A DNA stretch of 64,000 bases from Nakamurella lactea DSM 19367. Lineage in GTDB: Bacteria > Actinomycetota > Actinomycetes > Mycobacteriales > Nakamurellaceae. The notes beneath the pieces are model-generated. The model searched no databases, was not told where the DNA came from, and saw nothing but the letters and a program-made list of their open reading frames with translations. Shown here one piece after another: positions 1-7,644 of the stretch. The first letter of the stretch is position 1. Each line of letters opens with the position of its first letter. Both the position numbers and the translations under genes were made by a program. The DNA is taken from contig NZ_KE384549.1 in assembly GCF_000426645.1 (NCBI RefSeq), positions 471,740 to 535,739 on the forward strand, given 5' to 3'.

Positions 1-747
1 CTGGCCCTGTTGTTGGTAGCCCTGGTTCGGGTCGTAGCCGGGCTGTTGGTAGCCCTGATTGGGGTCGTAGCCGGGGCCTTGCTGACCGTAGCCGGCCTGC
101 TGCTCGTAGCCCTGGGACGGATAGCCCTGGTCGTAACCGGCCGGCTGGCCGTAGGGCTGGCCCTGCTGGCCGTACCCCTGCTGGCCGTACCCCTGCTGCT
201 GGTAGCCCTGCTGGTCGTGACCCTGTTGGCCGCCCTCGCCCTGCTCAGGCCGGTGTTGATCGGCCGGTGTCGCGCCGCCTGGCTCGCGCCGGTCCGGGTC
301 GTACTGCGGCCGGCCGGAGTCGTCGTGCTGGCTCATCTGTCCTACTCCTGTACGTCGGTGGCGCTCTCTGCGGTCGGTGTCCGGGTCGATCAATGAACTG
401 ATTCTGAACTGTCCGGTGTGCAGCGTCGATGACTCCTCGAGTGTCACCTCGATGTCGCCGAAGGTCTGCCAACCCTGCTGGTCCAGATACTCCCTGATCA
501 TGTCGGACAATGCCGTGGAAACGCGATCCTGTTCGTCCCCGATTTCGCCGGTATCGGTTCTGCCCATTCGCACCGTGTAGTGGTTGGGGGCGATGGTCCG
601 CGAGCCCTGGTGCTGCAGATGCCCCGCAGCTTCCTGTTGCAGGGCGCCCGCCACCTCGGACGGGTGCACCGAACCGCCGAACAGCCGGGCGAAGGTTCCG
701 GCGACCACACCCTGCAGCCGTCGTTCGAAATTCTGGATGACGCCCAT
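1..747 (-). CDS. fhaA: FhaA-like protein (DUF3662, Q/G/Y-rich linker), 3' end outside window
   Basis: The first 249 codons of a forkhead-associated signalling protein. Residues 1 to about 125 match the DUF3662 domain of mycobacterial FhaA (start MGVIQNFERRLQ, then ARLFGGSVHPSEV, QGWQTFGDIEV and LHTGQFR). A long Gln/Gly/Tyr linker follows, with repeats such as GYGQQ and GYDPNQGYQQ. The phosphothreonine-binding FHA domain expected at the C-terminus lies beyond base 1. The start is fixed by GGGAGGTG just upstream of the ATG at 747. The frame is open from 747 to 1, so the ATG at 336 is internal. In actinobacteria fhaA heads the fhaB-pstP-rodA-pbpA-pknAB cell-wall signalling locus, which would continue to the left. 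Confidence 0.93.
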   Translation of the reverse strand, partial: MGVIQNFERRLQGVVAGTFARLFGGSVHPSEVAGALQQEAAGHLQHQGSRTIAPNHYTVRMGRTDTGEIGDEQDRVSTALSDMIREYLDQQGWQTFGDIEVTLEESSTLHTGQFRISSLIDPDTDRRERHRRTGVGQMSQHDDSGRPQYDPDRREPGGATPADQHRPEQGEGGQQGHDQQGYQQQGYGQQGYGQQGQPYGQPAGYDQGYPSQGYEQQAGYGQQGPGYDPNQGYQQPGYDPNQGYQQQGQ

Positions 748-843
748 GGTCACCTCCCGTGTCCGCGTTGGTTGCGTTTCCAACGCTCGATGGTAGTGGT
801 GACGTCTGGGCGGCCCTTCCGGTTCGGTGCACCAACGGGTGAT

Positions 844-1425
844 TCAGCCCTCAGCACAGCCGGGTGCCGCGGCGCCGGGCTTGGTCCTGACATCGAGCCG
901 ATCGCGTTCATCGATACCGGCGCTCCCGCTGAACTCCAGCCGGAACAACCGGAACTCGCGGCGCCCGGATTCTTCGTACTCCATCCAATAGCCGGGCCAG
1001 TAGGCCAACGCCGCCGCCCAGGCGGCGGCCCGCTCGTCCCCGGTCAGCAGCCGCACCGACATGGTGGCTCGGCCGGCACCGGTACTGACGAGCGCCGAGC
1101 TCACCGCGAGCAGGTTCGCCGACCAGGACGGATGCTCGGCCCGTCCCCAGTTCGAGCCGACCAGCAGGAAGCCATCCGGCTCAGGAATCGTCAGCAGTGA
1201 GACGGTTCTCGGAGTGCCGGTGCGACGGCCGGGGACGGTCAGTTGCAAGGAGGCCAGCCCGGCGACGCCGATCAGGTTGAGGCGATTACCGCTGCGCCGA
1301 CGCAGCCAGTTCTCCAGCCGGACCAGCGGCGGTGCGACTCGCAACAGCCAGCGGCGGGTTCCGATCCACCGGATGGGCGCCGTCAATGGATTGCGCGTGG
1401 CCGGCGGACGACCGCGCGGCGTCAT
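844..1425 (-). CDS. DUF385 / deazaflavin-dependent nitroreductase-family protein
   Basis: 193 residues. The core carries the Ddn-like split-barrel pattern: LTVPGRRTGTPRTVSLLTI, then LLVGSNWGRAEHPSWSANLLA. In this family the GSxxG..HPxW segment lines the F420 pocket, so an F420-dependent reductase or quinone reductase is likely; the substrate is unknown. The ATG at 1425 was chosen because GAGGGAT lies 7 nt upstream. An open extension runs further 5' but its composition is not that of the family. The gene is separate from fhaA (97-bp gap). A second member of the family lies at 13893-14315. Confidence 0.85.
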   Translation of the reverse strand: MTPRGRPPATRNPLTAPIRWIGTRRWLLRVAPPLVRLENWLRRRSGNRLNLIGVAGLASLQLTVPGRRTGTPRTVSLLTIPEPDGFLLVGSNWGRAEHPSWSANLLAVSSALVSTGAGRATMSVRLLTGDERAAAWAAALAYWPGYWMEYEESGRREFRLFRLEFSGSAGIDERDRLDVRTKPGAAAPGCAEG

Positions 1426-1631
1426 CCGAGATCCCTCATGCCTGCACCCTTCCAGCCGACGTGTGCCCGCAGCGCGGGTGGGTTCCGCGGGTTGTGGGTT
1501 TCGCGGCGAGACCGCTACTGTTGCACCATGACTGCCGGGTCGGCTTCGCGCCGTGAGCGGAACGGGTACCCGGCCGCGTCCTGATCGCCGAGCGGGCCAG
1601 GGGTCCGCCGCCTCCACTGCACACCGAATTC

Positions 1632-1656
1632 ACAACATGTTGTCCAGCAACATGTT
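1632..1656. promoter_or_regulatory. Paired AACATGTT palindromes upstream of the S1-domain gene
   Basis: The perfect 12-bp palindrome ACAACATGTTGT (1632-1643) is followed by a second AACATGTT (1649-1656), with centres 15 bp apart. They end 36 bp before the S1-domain start codon. A dimeric repressor site is the simplest reading; the protein is unknown. The rest of the 265-bp gap back to 1426 shows only a possible leaderless 18-codon reading frame at 1528-1584. Confidence 0.45.
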
Positions 1657-1691
1657 TGTCCTACGTGTGCGCGGAAGGGAGGTGAGTGCGC

Positions 1692-1883
1692 ATGCAACCA
1701 GAAGTTGGCGAGGTGTTCGACGGTGTCGTTACCCAGGTGGTGCCGTTCGGCTCGTTCGTCGAGCGGCCGGGCGGGATGACGGGACTGCTGCACGGCGAGT
1801 CGGCCGAGCTCGGTTCGACCGTCACGGTCAAGGTTCTCGAGGTCGACCTCGAACATCAGCGGTTCAGTCTGGCAAGGGTCTGA
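1692..1883 (+). CDS. Small S1 RNA-binding-domain protein
   Basis: 63 residues, essentially one S1/OB-fold domain: GEVFDGVVTQVVPFGSFVE, GMTGLLHGES and VKVLEVDLEHQRFSLA, ending just after the last strand. S1 domains bind single-stranded RNA. Stand-alone versions of this size are often translation- or RNA-associated but have no fixed role. The ATG at 1692 has GGGAGGTGA six nt upstream; the GTG at 1686 would be too close to that site. A strong hairpin follows the stop, and an unusual pair of palindromes precedes the gene. Confidence 0.8.
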   Translation: MQPEVGEVFDGVVTQVVPFGSFVERPGGMTGLLHGESAELGSTVTVKVLEVDLEHQRFSLARV

Positions 1884-1890
1884 CGCGGTG

Positions 1891-1924
1891 ACGGCGGGCG
1901 GGTACTGCAGGACCCGCCCGCCGT
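1891..1924 (+). terminator. 13-bp GC-rich hairpin after the S1-domain gene
   Basis: A perfect 13-bp inverted repeat (1891-1903 with 1912-1924, 8-nt loop) begins 8 nt after the S1-domain stop. It has no T-tract, which is usual for high-GC actinobacterial terminators. Confidence 0.75.
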
Positions 1925-1951
1925 TGTCCGCCGACGGGCTAGCGTCTGTCC

Positions 1952-3391
1952 GTGGACCTGCATGTCAACCTGGTCGGACGGGGCAGACTCGCCGAGCAGA
2001 TCTACCGGCAGATCCGGGCCCGGATCCGCGACCGGCGAATCCTGCCGGGTAGCAGGTTGCCCTCGACCCGGGAACTGGCGGCGCGGCTGTCGGTCGCCCG
2101 CAACACCGTCGCGGCGGCATACGACAGGCTGACAGCGGACGGACTGATCGAGGGCCGGCCAGGACTGGGAATGTTCATCTGTGAGACGGCGGCGGTCGAT
2201 ACCCACCCGGCGGGCACACCAGCGGTGGTGGGTCGTCCGAGGCCACAGCCCGTCTGGGACCAGATCGCCGAGCCGACCGACATGTCGGCGACCGATGCGC
2301 TCTTCGACCTGCGTCCGGGATTGCCGTCGCTGCAACACTTTCCGTACCATAGTTGGCGGGCGCTGGTATCCCGTCAGCTCCGGCTGAGCGCTCCGCGCAG
2401 CGACCTGTATTCGGAGCCGGCTGGCAGCGCGGTGCTCCGCGCGGCGATCGCCCGGCACATCGGGGTGTCCCGCGGGGTATCGGCAGAGGCGTCGGACATT
2501 GTCGTCACCAACGGGTTTCAGCAATCGATCGACCTGATCTCGCGGGTATTGCTGGCGCCCGGCGATCGGGTCGCGGTCGAGGACCCCGGGTACCCGCCGC
2601 CGGCCATGCTGCTGCGGTCGCTGCGGACCCGGGTGACCGGTGTTCCGCTGGACGACCAGGGTCTGGTGGTCTCGGCGATCCCGGCCGGCACGAGACTGGT
2701 GTACGTCACCCCTGCCCATCAATTCCCGACCGGCATGAGCATGTCTCCCGGACGGCGTCGAGAGCTGCTCGAGTGGGCGGAGCGGTCGGATGCGGTGATC
2801 GTCGAGGACGACTACGACAGCGAGTTCCGTTACGCCGGCAGGCCTCTCGAGCCGCTGCGCGGCATGGGCCCGTCGTGGCGGGTGCTCTACGTCGGGTCGT
2901 TCTCCAAGACGATGCTGCCCAGTCTGCGGCTCGGCTTCGTGGTCGCGCCGCCGTCGTTGCTGCCCGCGATGCGCAAGGCGAAACTGGTGGCCGATTGGCA
3001 GACGGCCGGACCGATGCAGGACGCGCTGGCAGAGTTCATCGACGACGGCCGGTACGCGAAACACCTGCGTCGGATGCGTCGGATCTATCAGGATCGGCAC
3101 CAGCTGATCGCGGCGGCGCTGGACTCCGACTTCGCGCACGTCCTGGAACGGGTGCCGTCGATGGCCGGCCTGCACGTCGCCGCGACCCTTCGGCCCGGTC
3201 TGCCCATCGACGACCGCGAGCTGGTCCGTCGGGCACGCCGGCGCGGTGTCGAGCTCGGGCTGCCGTTGTCCCATTTCGCGATCACCGGGCCGAGCCGGCC
3301 CGGGCTGGTCTTCGGCTACGGGGCCATCGCCACTGAAAGGATCGCCGAGGCCTTTGATCGGTTACGCGAGTGCTTCGACGGACCCGAGTGA
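1952..3391 (+). CDS. MocR-family GntR/aminotransferase regulator
   Basis: 479 residues. N-terminal GntR winged helix (about 1-75: LAEQIYRQIRARI, SRLPSTRELAARLSVARNTV) fused to a class-I aminotransferase fold. PLP-fold signatures are YSEPAGSAVLRAAIARH, VEDPGYPPP, VTPAHQFPTG and VEDDYDSEFRY. The Schiff-base lysine is in YVGSFSKTMLPSLRLG. MocR proteins use PLP-bound ligands to sense amines or vitamin B6 (for example PdxR, GabR). No pdx or gab gene adjoins, so the target is unknown. The GTG start sits 6 nt after TAGCGT with no Shine-Dalgarno, as expected for a leaderless mRNA. Confidence 0.9.
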   Translation: MDLHVNLVGRGRLAEQIYRQIRARIRDRRILPGSRLPSTRELAARLSVARNTVAAAYDRLTADGLIEGRPGLGMFICETAAVDTHPAGTPAVVGRPRPQPVWDQIAEPTDMSATDALFDLRPGLPSLQHFPYHSWRALVSRQLRLSAPRSDLYSEPAGSAVLRAAIARHIGVSRGVSAEASDIVVTNGFQQSIDLISRVLLAPGDRVAVEDPGYPPPAMLLRSLRTRVTGVPLDDQGLVVSAIPAGTRLVYVTPAHQFPTGMSMSPGRRRELLEWAERSDAVIVEDDYDSEFRYAGRPLEPLRGMGPSWRVLYVGSFSKTMLPSLRLGFVVAPPSLLPAMRKAKLVADWQTAGPMQDALAEFIDDGRYAKHLRRMRRIYQDRHQLIAAALDSDFAHVLERVPSMAGLHVAATLRPGLPIDDRELVRRARRRGVELGLPLSHFAITGPSRPGLVFGYGAIATERIAEAFDRLRECFDGPE

Positions 3392-3558
3392 CCGGGAGGA
3401 GCCGGCTGCTCGAGACCGGTCGGTGAACGTCACTCCGCTGTGACTGGCCCGGCCCAGATGGCGCCGAACTGGACCTACCGGCTGCGGCCGGCGTCGGTCA
3501 GCGTGGGGGTGCGCGGGCGGCGCATTCGCCGCCGGCGGACCGGACGGAGGAACACGAC

Positions 3559-4074
3559 ATGACCAACAAACTGGGAATGACGGTGGTCGGGATGATCGCC
3601 GCGGCCCTGATCGCGGTACCCGGCGCGGCGGCGGCGACCACCTCGGCGGTCCCGCCGGCGGCATCGCCTGCGGTCGCCGCCCACGGCGGCCACGGCTGCG
3701 CGGCGAAGTTCGACGAGGCCCAGCGGGCCGACATGGAATCGTTCCGTGACTTCGACGCCAAGACCTGGAAGGCGGGACACGACCGGAATGCCGTGAGCAT
3801 CTATCCCAGCGGCGCACGATTCGCCGGCATCGACGCGATCATGGCAGCACAGAAGTCGCACTTCGCGAACAAGGAAGCGGTGTGGTCCTGGACCGAGATC
3901 AACCGCCGCGTCGACGGCTGTCGGACCGCGTTCATCGAATATGAGGCGATCTATCAGATTCCGCGGATCGGTTTCTACCAACGGGCTCTCACCGTCGTGA
4001 CGTACATCTACGAGCGCGGCGCCTGGAAGAGCATCATGGACCAGGGGACGATGCTCGAGCTCCGCACCGGCTGA
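3559..4074 (+). CDS. Secreted NTF2-like (SnoaL/DUF4440) protein
   Basis: 171 residues with a Sec signal peptide (residues 1 to about 26: charged start, hydrophobic VVGMIAAALIAV, cleavage near AAAA). An Ala/Pro-rich stretch follows, then a cystatin-like NTF2 domain from about 55 (MESFRDFDAKTWKAG, ISIYPSGARFAG-type strands, WSWTEINRR). There are no obvious catalytic residues. Two cysteines, in GHGCAAK and VDGCRTA, could form a disulfide outside the cell. GGAGG lies 9 nt upstream of the ATG. The gap before it (3392-3558) shows nothing clear. Function unknown. Confidence 0.75.
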   Translation: MTNKLGMTVVGMIAAALIAVPGAAAATTSAVPPAASPAVAAHGGHGCAAKFDEAQRADMESFRDFDAKTWKAGHDRNAVSIYPSGARFAGIDAIMAAQKSHFANKEAVWSWTEINRRVDGCRTAFIEYEAIYQIPRIGFYQRALTVVTYIYERGAWKSIMDQGTMLELRTG

Positions 4075-4117
4075 TCGTTCGCTGCCCGAGAACCCGGATG
4101 CTGATAGGGCTGTCGAC

Positions 4118-4139
4118 GCCGCTGCTGCCGCGCAGCGGC
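4118..4139. terminator. Hairpin between convergent genes
   Basis: GCCGCTGC (4118-4125) pairs with GCAGCGGC (4132-4139) across a 6-nt loop. It lies between the secreted NTF2-like gene and the end of the sigma gene, so it could serve both strands. Confidence 0.5.
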
Positions 4140-4184
4140 CCGGCGAAGCCGGCGGCCATTGCGGGCCGGAACTCATCGGTGCGG

Positions 4185-5102
4185 TCAGTTCAACACGGTC
4201 AGGTCCAGCCGACCCAGGTGGTCCGGATCGCCGATCACCTCGATACCGGTGATCCGGTCGCCGCTGATGACGAACCGGAAGGCCGCCTTCGGCACACCAC
4301 CCGGAGCGAACGTCGATCCGATCGATCCGTCGATCAGCGCCGCCTGGTTGCCTCTGGCCCGGCCGACGAAGGCTGCGGTAACTGCCTCGGCGCCGCGGAT
4401 CTCGGCGGCCAGCAACGGCGCACCGGCACCGGCACCGCCGGCGTCGCGGGCGCCGAGTACCACGAACTCGTCGGCACGCAGCACCACGTCCGGGTCGAGA
4501 ACCGCGAGCAGGCCCTGGAAATCGCCGTTGCGGGAGGCGGCCAGAAAGGCATCGACCACTCGTCGCTGCCTGACCAGGTCTGCTTCCGGCGACAGCTCGG
4601 CGCCCTGGATGCGCCGCCGTGCCCGGCTGGCCAGCTGCCGGGTGGCCGCCGGCGACTTGTCGACGATCGGCGCGATCTCGTCGAACGAGACGGCGAACAT
4701 GTCGTGCAACACGAAGGCCAGCCGCTCGGTCGGCGCCAACGTCTCCAGCACCAGCAGCAGGGCCGGGCCGATGGAGTCCGCCAGCAGCGCCTGCCGCTCG
4801 GGGTCGGTGGCCGGATCCGGATCTGCCAGTGGCGCGTCGAGTTCGAACGCCGTCGGGTCCTCCCGCCTGCTCTTGCGCGAGCGCAGAATGTCCAGACAGA
4901 TCCGCGAAGTCGTTGTGGTGAGCCAACCTTCGAGATTGTCGATGGCGGTGGCGTTCGTCCGGTCGAGCCGCAGCCAGGCCTCCTGGACGGCGTCGTCGGC
5001 TTCGTTCTCGGAGCCGAGCATCCGATAGGCGACCGCACGGAGCCGGTCGCGGTTGCCTTCGAACCGCTCGGCCAGGGCGGTCGTATCGCTCATCGTGCTC
5101 AT
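4185..5102 (-). CDS. sigJ: ECF41-type RNA polymerase sigma factor with C-terminal SnoaL-like domain
   Basis: 305 residues. Sigma-2 (about 8-75: RFEGNRDRLRAVAYRMLGS, EADDAVQEAWLRL) and sigma-4 (about 110-165: TERLAFVLHDMFAVSFDEIA, SPAATRQLASRAR) are followed by a SnoaL-like domain to the C-terminus. That layout is the ECF41 group (SigJ-like), in which the extra domain controls activity in place of an anti-sigma factor. The ATG at 5102 or 5093 is likely; an upstream in-frame start at 5165 would overlap the shared promoter. It is divergent from a carboxymuconolactone-decarboxylase-like gene, the classic ECF41 partner. The symbol is by group resemblance only. Confidence 0.9.
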   Translation of the reverse strand: MSTMSDTTALAERFEGNRDRLRAVAYRMLGSENEADDAVQEAWLRLDRTNATAIDNLEGWLTTTTSRICLDILRSRKSRREDPTAFELDAPLADPDPATDPERQALLADSIGPALLLVLETLAPTERLAFVLHDMFAVSFDEIAPIVDKSPAATRQLASRARRRIQGAELSPEADLVRQRRVVDAFLAASRNGDFQGLLAVLDPDVVLRADEFVVLGARDAGGAGAGAPLLAAEIRGAEAVTAAFVGRARGNQAALIDGSIGSTFAPGGVPKAAFRFVISGDRITGIEVIGDPDHLGRLDLTVLN

Positions 5103-5123
5103 GTTGCCTGTCCCGTTCTTCGG

Positions 5124-5150
5124 TGTCACATCGTTGGCGGTTGGCCCGTC
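5124..5150 (+). promoter_or_regulatory. ECF41-type promoter of the AhpD-like gene
   Basis: TGTCACA (5124-5130), exactly 16 bp, then CGTC (5147-5150). This is the consensus described for ECF41 targets. It lies between the sigma gene and the divergent CMD gene and reads toward the latter. Confidence 0.85.
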
Positions 5151-5209
5151 AGAGAGTTGACGCACCGAACCGCGGTGCTGTGACAGAACTGCAGGAGATG
5201 GACAGCGAG

Positions 5210-5695
5210 ATGACCAGCACAGTGACCCAAGACCACACGTTGCAGGCCCGGATCGACAACATGATGTCGATCAACGGGCCCGCGGTGAAGGCCCTGATCG
5301 GCTTCGCCCGGAGCGCCGAGGGACAGGGAGTACCGCAACAGACGCTGCAGTTGGCGGTGCTGCGGGCCAGCCAGATCAACGGTTGCAGCGTATGTGTCGA
5401 CATGCACACCAAAGAGTCGCTGGCGGCGGGTGAGACGACCGAGCGGTTGTTCGCGGTCTCCGCCTGGCGCGATGCGCCCTATTTCACCGAGGCGGAACGG
5501 GCCGCGCTGGCGTTGGCCGAGGCGGTGACCAGGATCGGTGACCAATCGGACCCGGTGCCCGATGCGGTGTGGCAGGCGGCGGCCGCGCACTACGACGACA
5601 AGCAGCTGACCGCGCTGGTCGTCGCGATCTCCGCCATCAATTCCTTCAACCGGATCAATGTCGCGACCCGCCAGGTGGCCGGCTGGAGCGGTTGA
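5210..5695 (+). CDS. Carboxymuconolactone-decarboxylase / AhpD-like protein
   Basis: 161 residues with the CMD core NGPAVKALIGFARSAEGQG, ILRASQINGCSVCVDMHT-type helix and later INSFNRINVATR. The CSVC pair plus DMH is the CxxCxxxH redox motif of AhpD-like alkylhydroperoxidase relatives. Start chosen at ATG 5210, with AGGAG at 5193-5197; ATG 5198 is the alternative but too close to that site. It is driven by the ECF41-type promoter at 5124-5150, so its role is probably tied to the signal sensed by the adjacent sigma factor, likely oxidative or electrophile stress. Confidence 0.88.
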   Translation: MTSTVTQDHTLQARIDNMMSINGPAVKALIGFARSAEGQGVPQQTLQLAVLRASQINGCSVCVDMHTKESLAAGETTERLFAVSAWRDAPYFTEAERAALALAEAVTRIGDQSDPVPDAVWQAAAAHYDDKQLTALVVAISAINSFNRINVATRQVAGWSG

Positions 5696-5765
5696 CGGGC
5701 CGACGTCGCCCCAGGTGGCTTGTCGGTAGGCGGCGATACGGTTCCTTTGAATCTATGGAGGAACG

Positions 5766-6209
5766 ATGGCAACCACCTGGGCATTGACGATCGACTGCGA
5801 GCGGCCGGTCGAGCTGGCGAAGTTCTGGTCGCTCGCGCTGGGCTATCAGGAACCTTCCCCGCCAACGGGTTTCGCCAGCTGGCCGGAGTGGCTCACCCAC
5901 TATGAAGTGCCCGAGGAGGAATGGGACGATGGTGCGTACCTGGCGGATCCCGACGGCGTCGGCCCGCGGATCTCGCTGCTGAAGGTGCCGGAGGGCAAGG
6001 TGGTGAAGAACCGCCTGCACATCGACATCCCGATCGGCGGCGGCCGGGATACCGTGCCCTGGGAGGAACGATGGCCGAAGGTGCTGGCCTTCGCCGACCG
6101 GTTGACGGCGGCCGGGGCGAGCGTGGTCTTCGAAGGCATCGGACCGGACGGCCGGCCCGATCACCTGGTGATGGCTGACCCGGAGGGCAACGAGTTCTGC
6201 GTGCTGTGA
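5766..6209 (+). CDS. VOC-superfamily (glyoxalase-like) protein
   Basis: 147 residues, one VOC module pair: FWSLALGYQEPSPPTGF, ISLLKVPEGKVVKNRLHID and DPEGNEFCVL at the C-terminus. This matches the glyoxalase_6 subgroup, whose members are mostly uncharacterised. GGAGG lies 5 nt before the ATG. It is clearly related to the protein at 11095-11538, which shares VPEGKxxKNRxHxD and DPEGNEFC. Metal ligands cannot be assigned with confidence. Confidence 0.85.
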   Translation: MATTWALTIDCERPVELAKFWSLALGYQEPSPPTGFASWPEWLTHYEVPEEEWDDGAYLADPDGVGPRISLLKVPEGKVVKNRLHIDIPIGGGRDTVPWEERWPKVLAFADRLTAAGASVVFEGIGPDGRPDHLVMADPEGNEFCVL

Positions 6210-6260
6210 CCGTCCCGGTCGTCCGGTCGTCGGTGCTGCTGCCGAGCCGGCGGTGCGCAG

Positions 6261-7463
6261 CTAGCGGGGTGGCCGGCAGGACTGCCACACCTGGGCGCCC
6301 GCGTCCGTCCCGGTGATCGCGGTGAGCTGTCCGTTCGACACCGCGACGGCGCGTACCTCCGGTGCCGGCGAGGCGACCTCCGACCAATCGGTTCCAATGC
6401 CGCGCTGCAGTATCCGGCCGGCCGAACCGACCGCTGCGACCAGCGACTCGCCGTCGGTGGCCACCACCGCCGTGTCGTCCCCGGGTGCCAACGGCACCGA
6501 CGGCAGGTCGGCCACCCGCGAGATCGACTCGCCGTCATCCCCGTCATTGCCCGGAGTGCCGACCGAGCCGGCGGCCGTCGACGGCGCGCCGTCGACCTGC
6601 CACAGGGCGAGCCGGTTGCCGATCCGGCCGACCACCCAACACCCGTCGGCCGCGCACGCGAGACCAGTGGCAACCCCGTCAGCCCCGCCGTCGGGTAACG
6701 CGCGTCGCTGCCAGCCGCCTGCCCGGTCGCCGATCCACAGGGTCGGTTCGAGGCCTGTGCCGGATTCCGTCTGGGTCACGGTGAAGCCGGAGACCAGGAT
6801 CCGGTTGCCGACGGCACCGATGCCGGTCGGCAGGAACCGTCCGGCCGGCGTGCCGGCCAGCGGGAGGGCGGACGCGGTGCGGCGCCAGTCCGAGTCGTGT
6901 TGCGTCCACATCGCCCCGCCGATGCCGCCGCCGTCGGCGGTCCAGCTGCCGACCAGCAGCGGCCCGGAGTCGTCGAACGCCACCGCGTTCAGTGACCCTG
7001 CATTCCACCCGCCGAAGACCTCGACCGGTTGTGGCTGCTCGATCAGTCCGCCCGTCGTGCCGGACCAGATGCTCCAGCGCGGATTCAGATGGGCGCCGCC
7101 GGTGGCGGTGCCGACACCGGCGATCCGGCTGCCGTCGGTGCCGAGGAACTCGAACTGGGCCAGCCGTCCGTAGGGGCTCTGCGGCGTCAGCCGTACCGGC
7201 TCGGCGGCATCGTCCGTGAGTTGCAGCAGCATCGGCTTCCGCTCGTCCGGGCCCCCGCCGGGCGCCGGCACGCCGCCGCCGACCAGCACCAGTGGGCCGG
7301 CGGCGGCCAGGCTCAGTGTCGTCATCCCGGCCGGAAGGGTGCGGGTCTGCCAGTCCGGGAACGTGCATCCGGTCGTCGGCGTTGAGGTAGTACAGCCGGT
7401 CAGACCGAGCGCGCTGGTCAGCGCCAGGGCGAGAAGTCGCCGGCCGGCCCGGTGTGGAGCCAT
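6261..7463 (-). CDS. Putative lipoprotein, probable beta-propeller
   Basis: 400 residues. A lipoprotein signal peptide with lipobox LTGC (Cys near residue 24) leads into repeated blade-like segments (for example GPLLVGSWTADGGG, NRILVSGFTVTQ, DGCWVVGRIGNRLALWQVDG). They suggest a WD/Kelch-like propeller exposed on the membrane's outer face. Function unknown. The ATG at 7463 lies 6 nt downstream of TACGGT, so the mRNA is probably leaderless. It converges with the VOC gene and is divergent from padR. Confidence 0.75.
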   Translation of the reverse strand: MAPHRAGRRLLALALTSALGLTGCTTSTPTTGCTFPDWQTRTLPAGMTTLSLAAAGPLVLVGGGVPAPGGGPDERKPMLLQLTDDAAEPVRLTPQSPYGRLAQFEFLGTDGSRIAGVGTATGGAHLNPRWSIWSGTTGGLIEQPQPVEVFGGWNAGSLNAVAFDDSGPLLVGSWTADGGGIGGAMWTQHDSDWRRTASALPLAGTPAGRFLPTGIGAVGNRILVSGFTVTQTESGTGLEPTLWIGDRAGGWQRRALPDGGADGVATGLACAADGCWVVGRIGNRLALWQVDGAPSTAAGSVGTPGNDGDDGESISRVADLPSVPLAPGDDTAVVATDGESLVAAVGSAGRILQRGIGTDWSEVASPAPEVRAVAVSNGQLTAITGTDAGAQVWQSCRPPR

Positions 7464-7544
7464 CCGTCAACCGTACGACGAGCTCGGGGTGACCCTGACT
7501 CTCCCCTGATTCCTCCCTCTCGCCCTTGAAATCCGCGCTGAACG

Positions 7545-7559
7545 ACATATCGTTGATGT
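7545..7559. promoter_or_regulatory. Possible PadR operator
   Basis: ACAT-N7-ATGT inverted repeat (7545-7548, 7556-7559) about 86 bp before the padR start. PadR proteins commonly bind ATGT/ACAT dyads and repress themselves. The rest of the 181-bp gap contains further GTCGTCGAC-type dyads but no clear promoter. Confidence 0.4.
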
Positions 7560-7644
7560 ATCGCTACCGGACGAACGACAGTCGTCGACTCGTCGGGTAG
7601 CGGATGGACGACAAGTGATCGACGACAGATATGGGAGTTTCGAC

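Noticed and set aside
10-396. Plus-strand Val/Leu/Ala-rich reading frame
   Set aside because: It is the antisense of the fhaA linker; the repeats make sense only as Gln/Gly/Tyr on the minus strand.
1528-1584. 18-codon frame preceded by TACTGT, possible leaderless micro-ORF
   Set aside because: Composition is not distinctive and nothing downstream suggests a leader role.
1856-3274. Long minus-strand frame opposite the MocR gene
   Set aside because: Shadow of a clear family member; Arg/Gln-rich with no recognisable motif.
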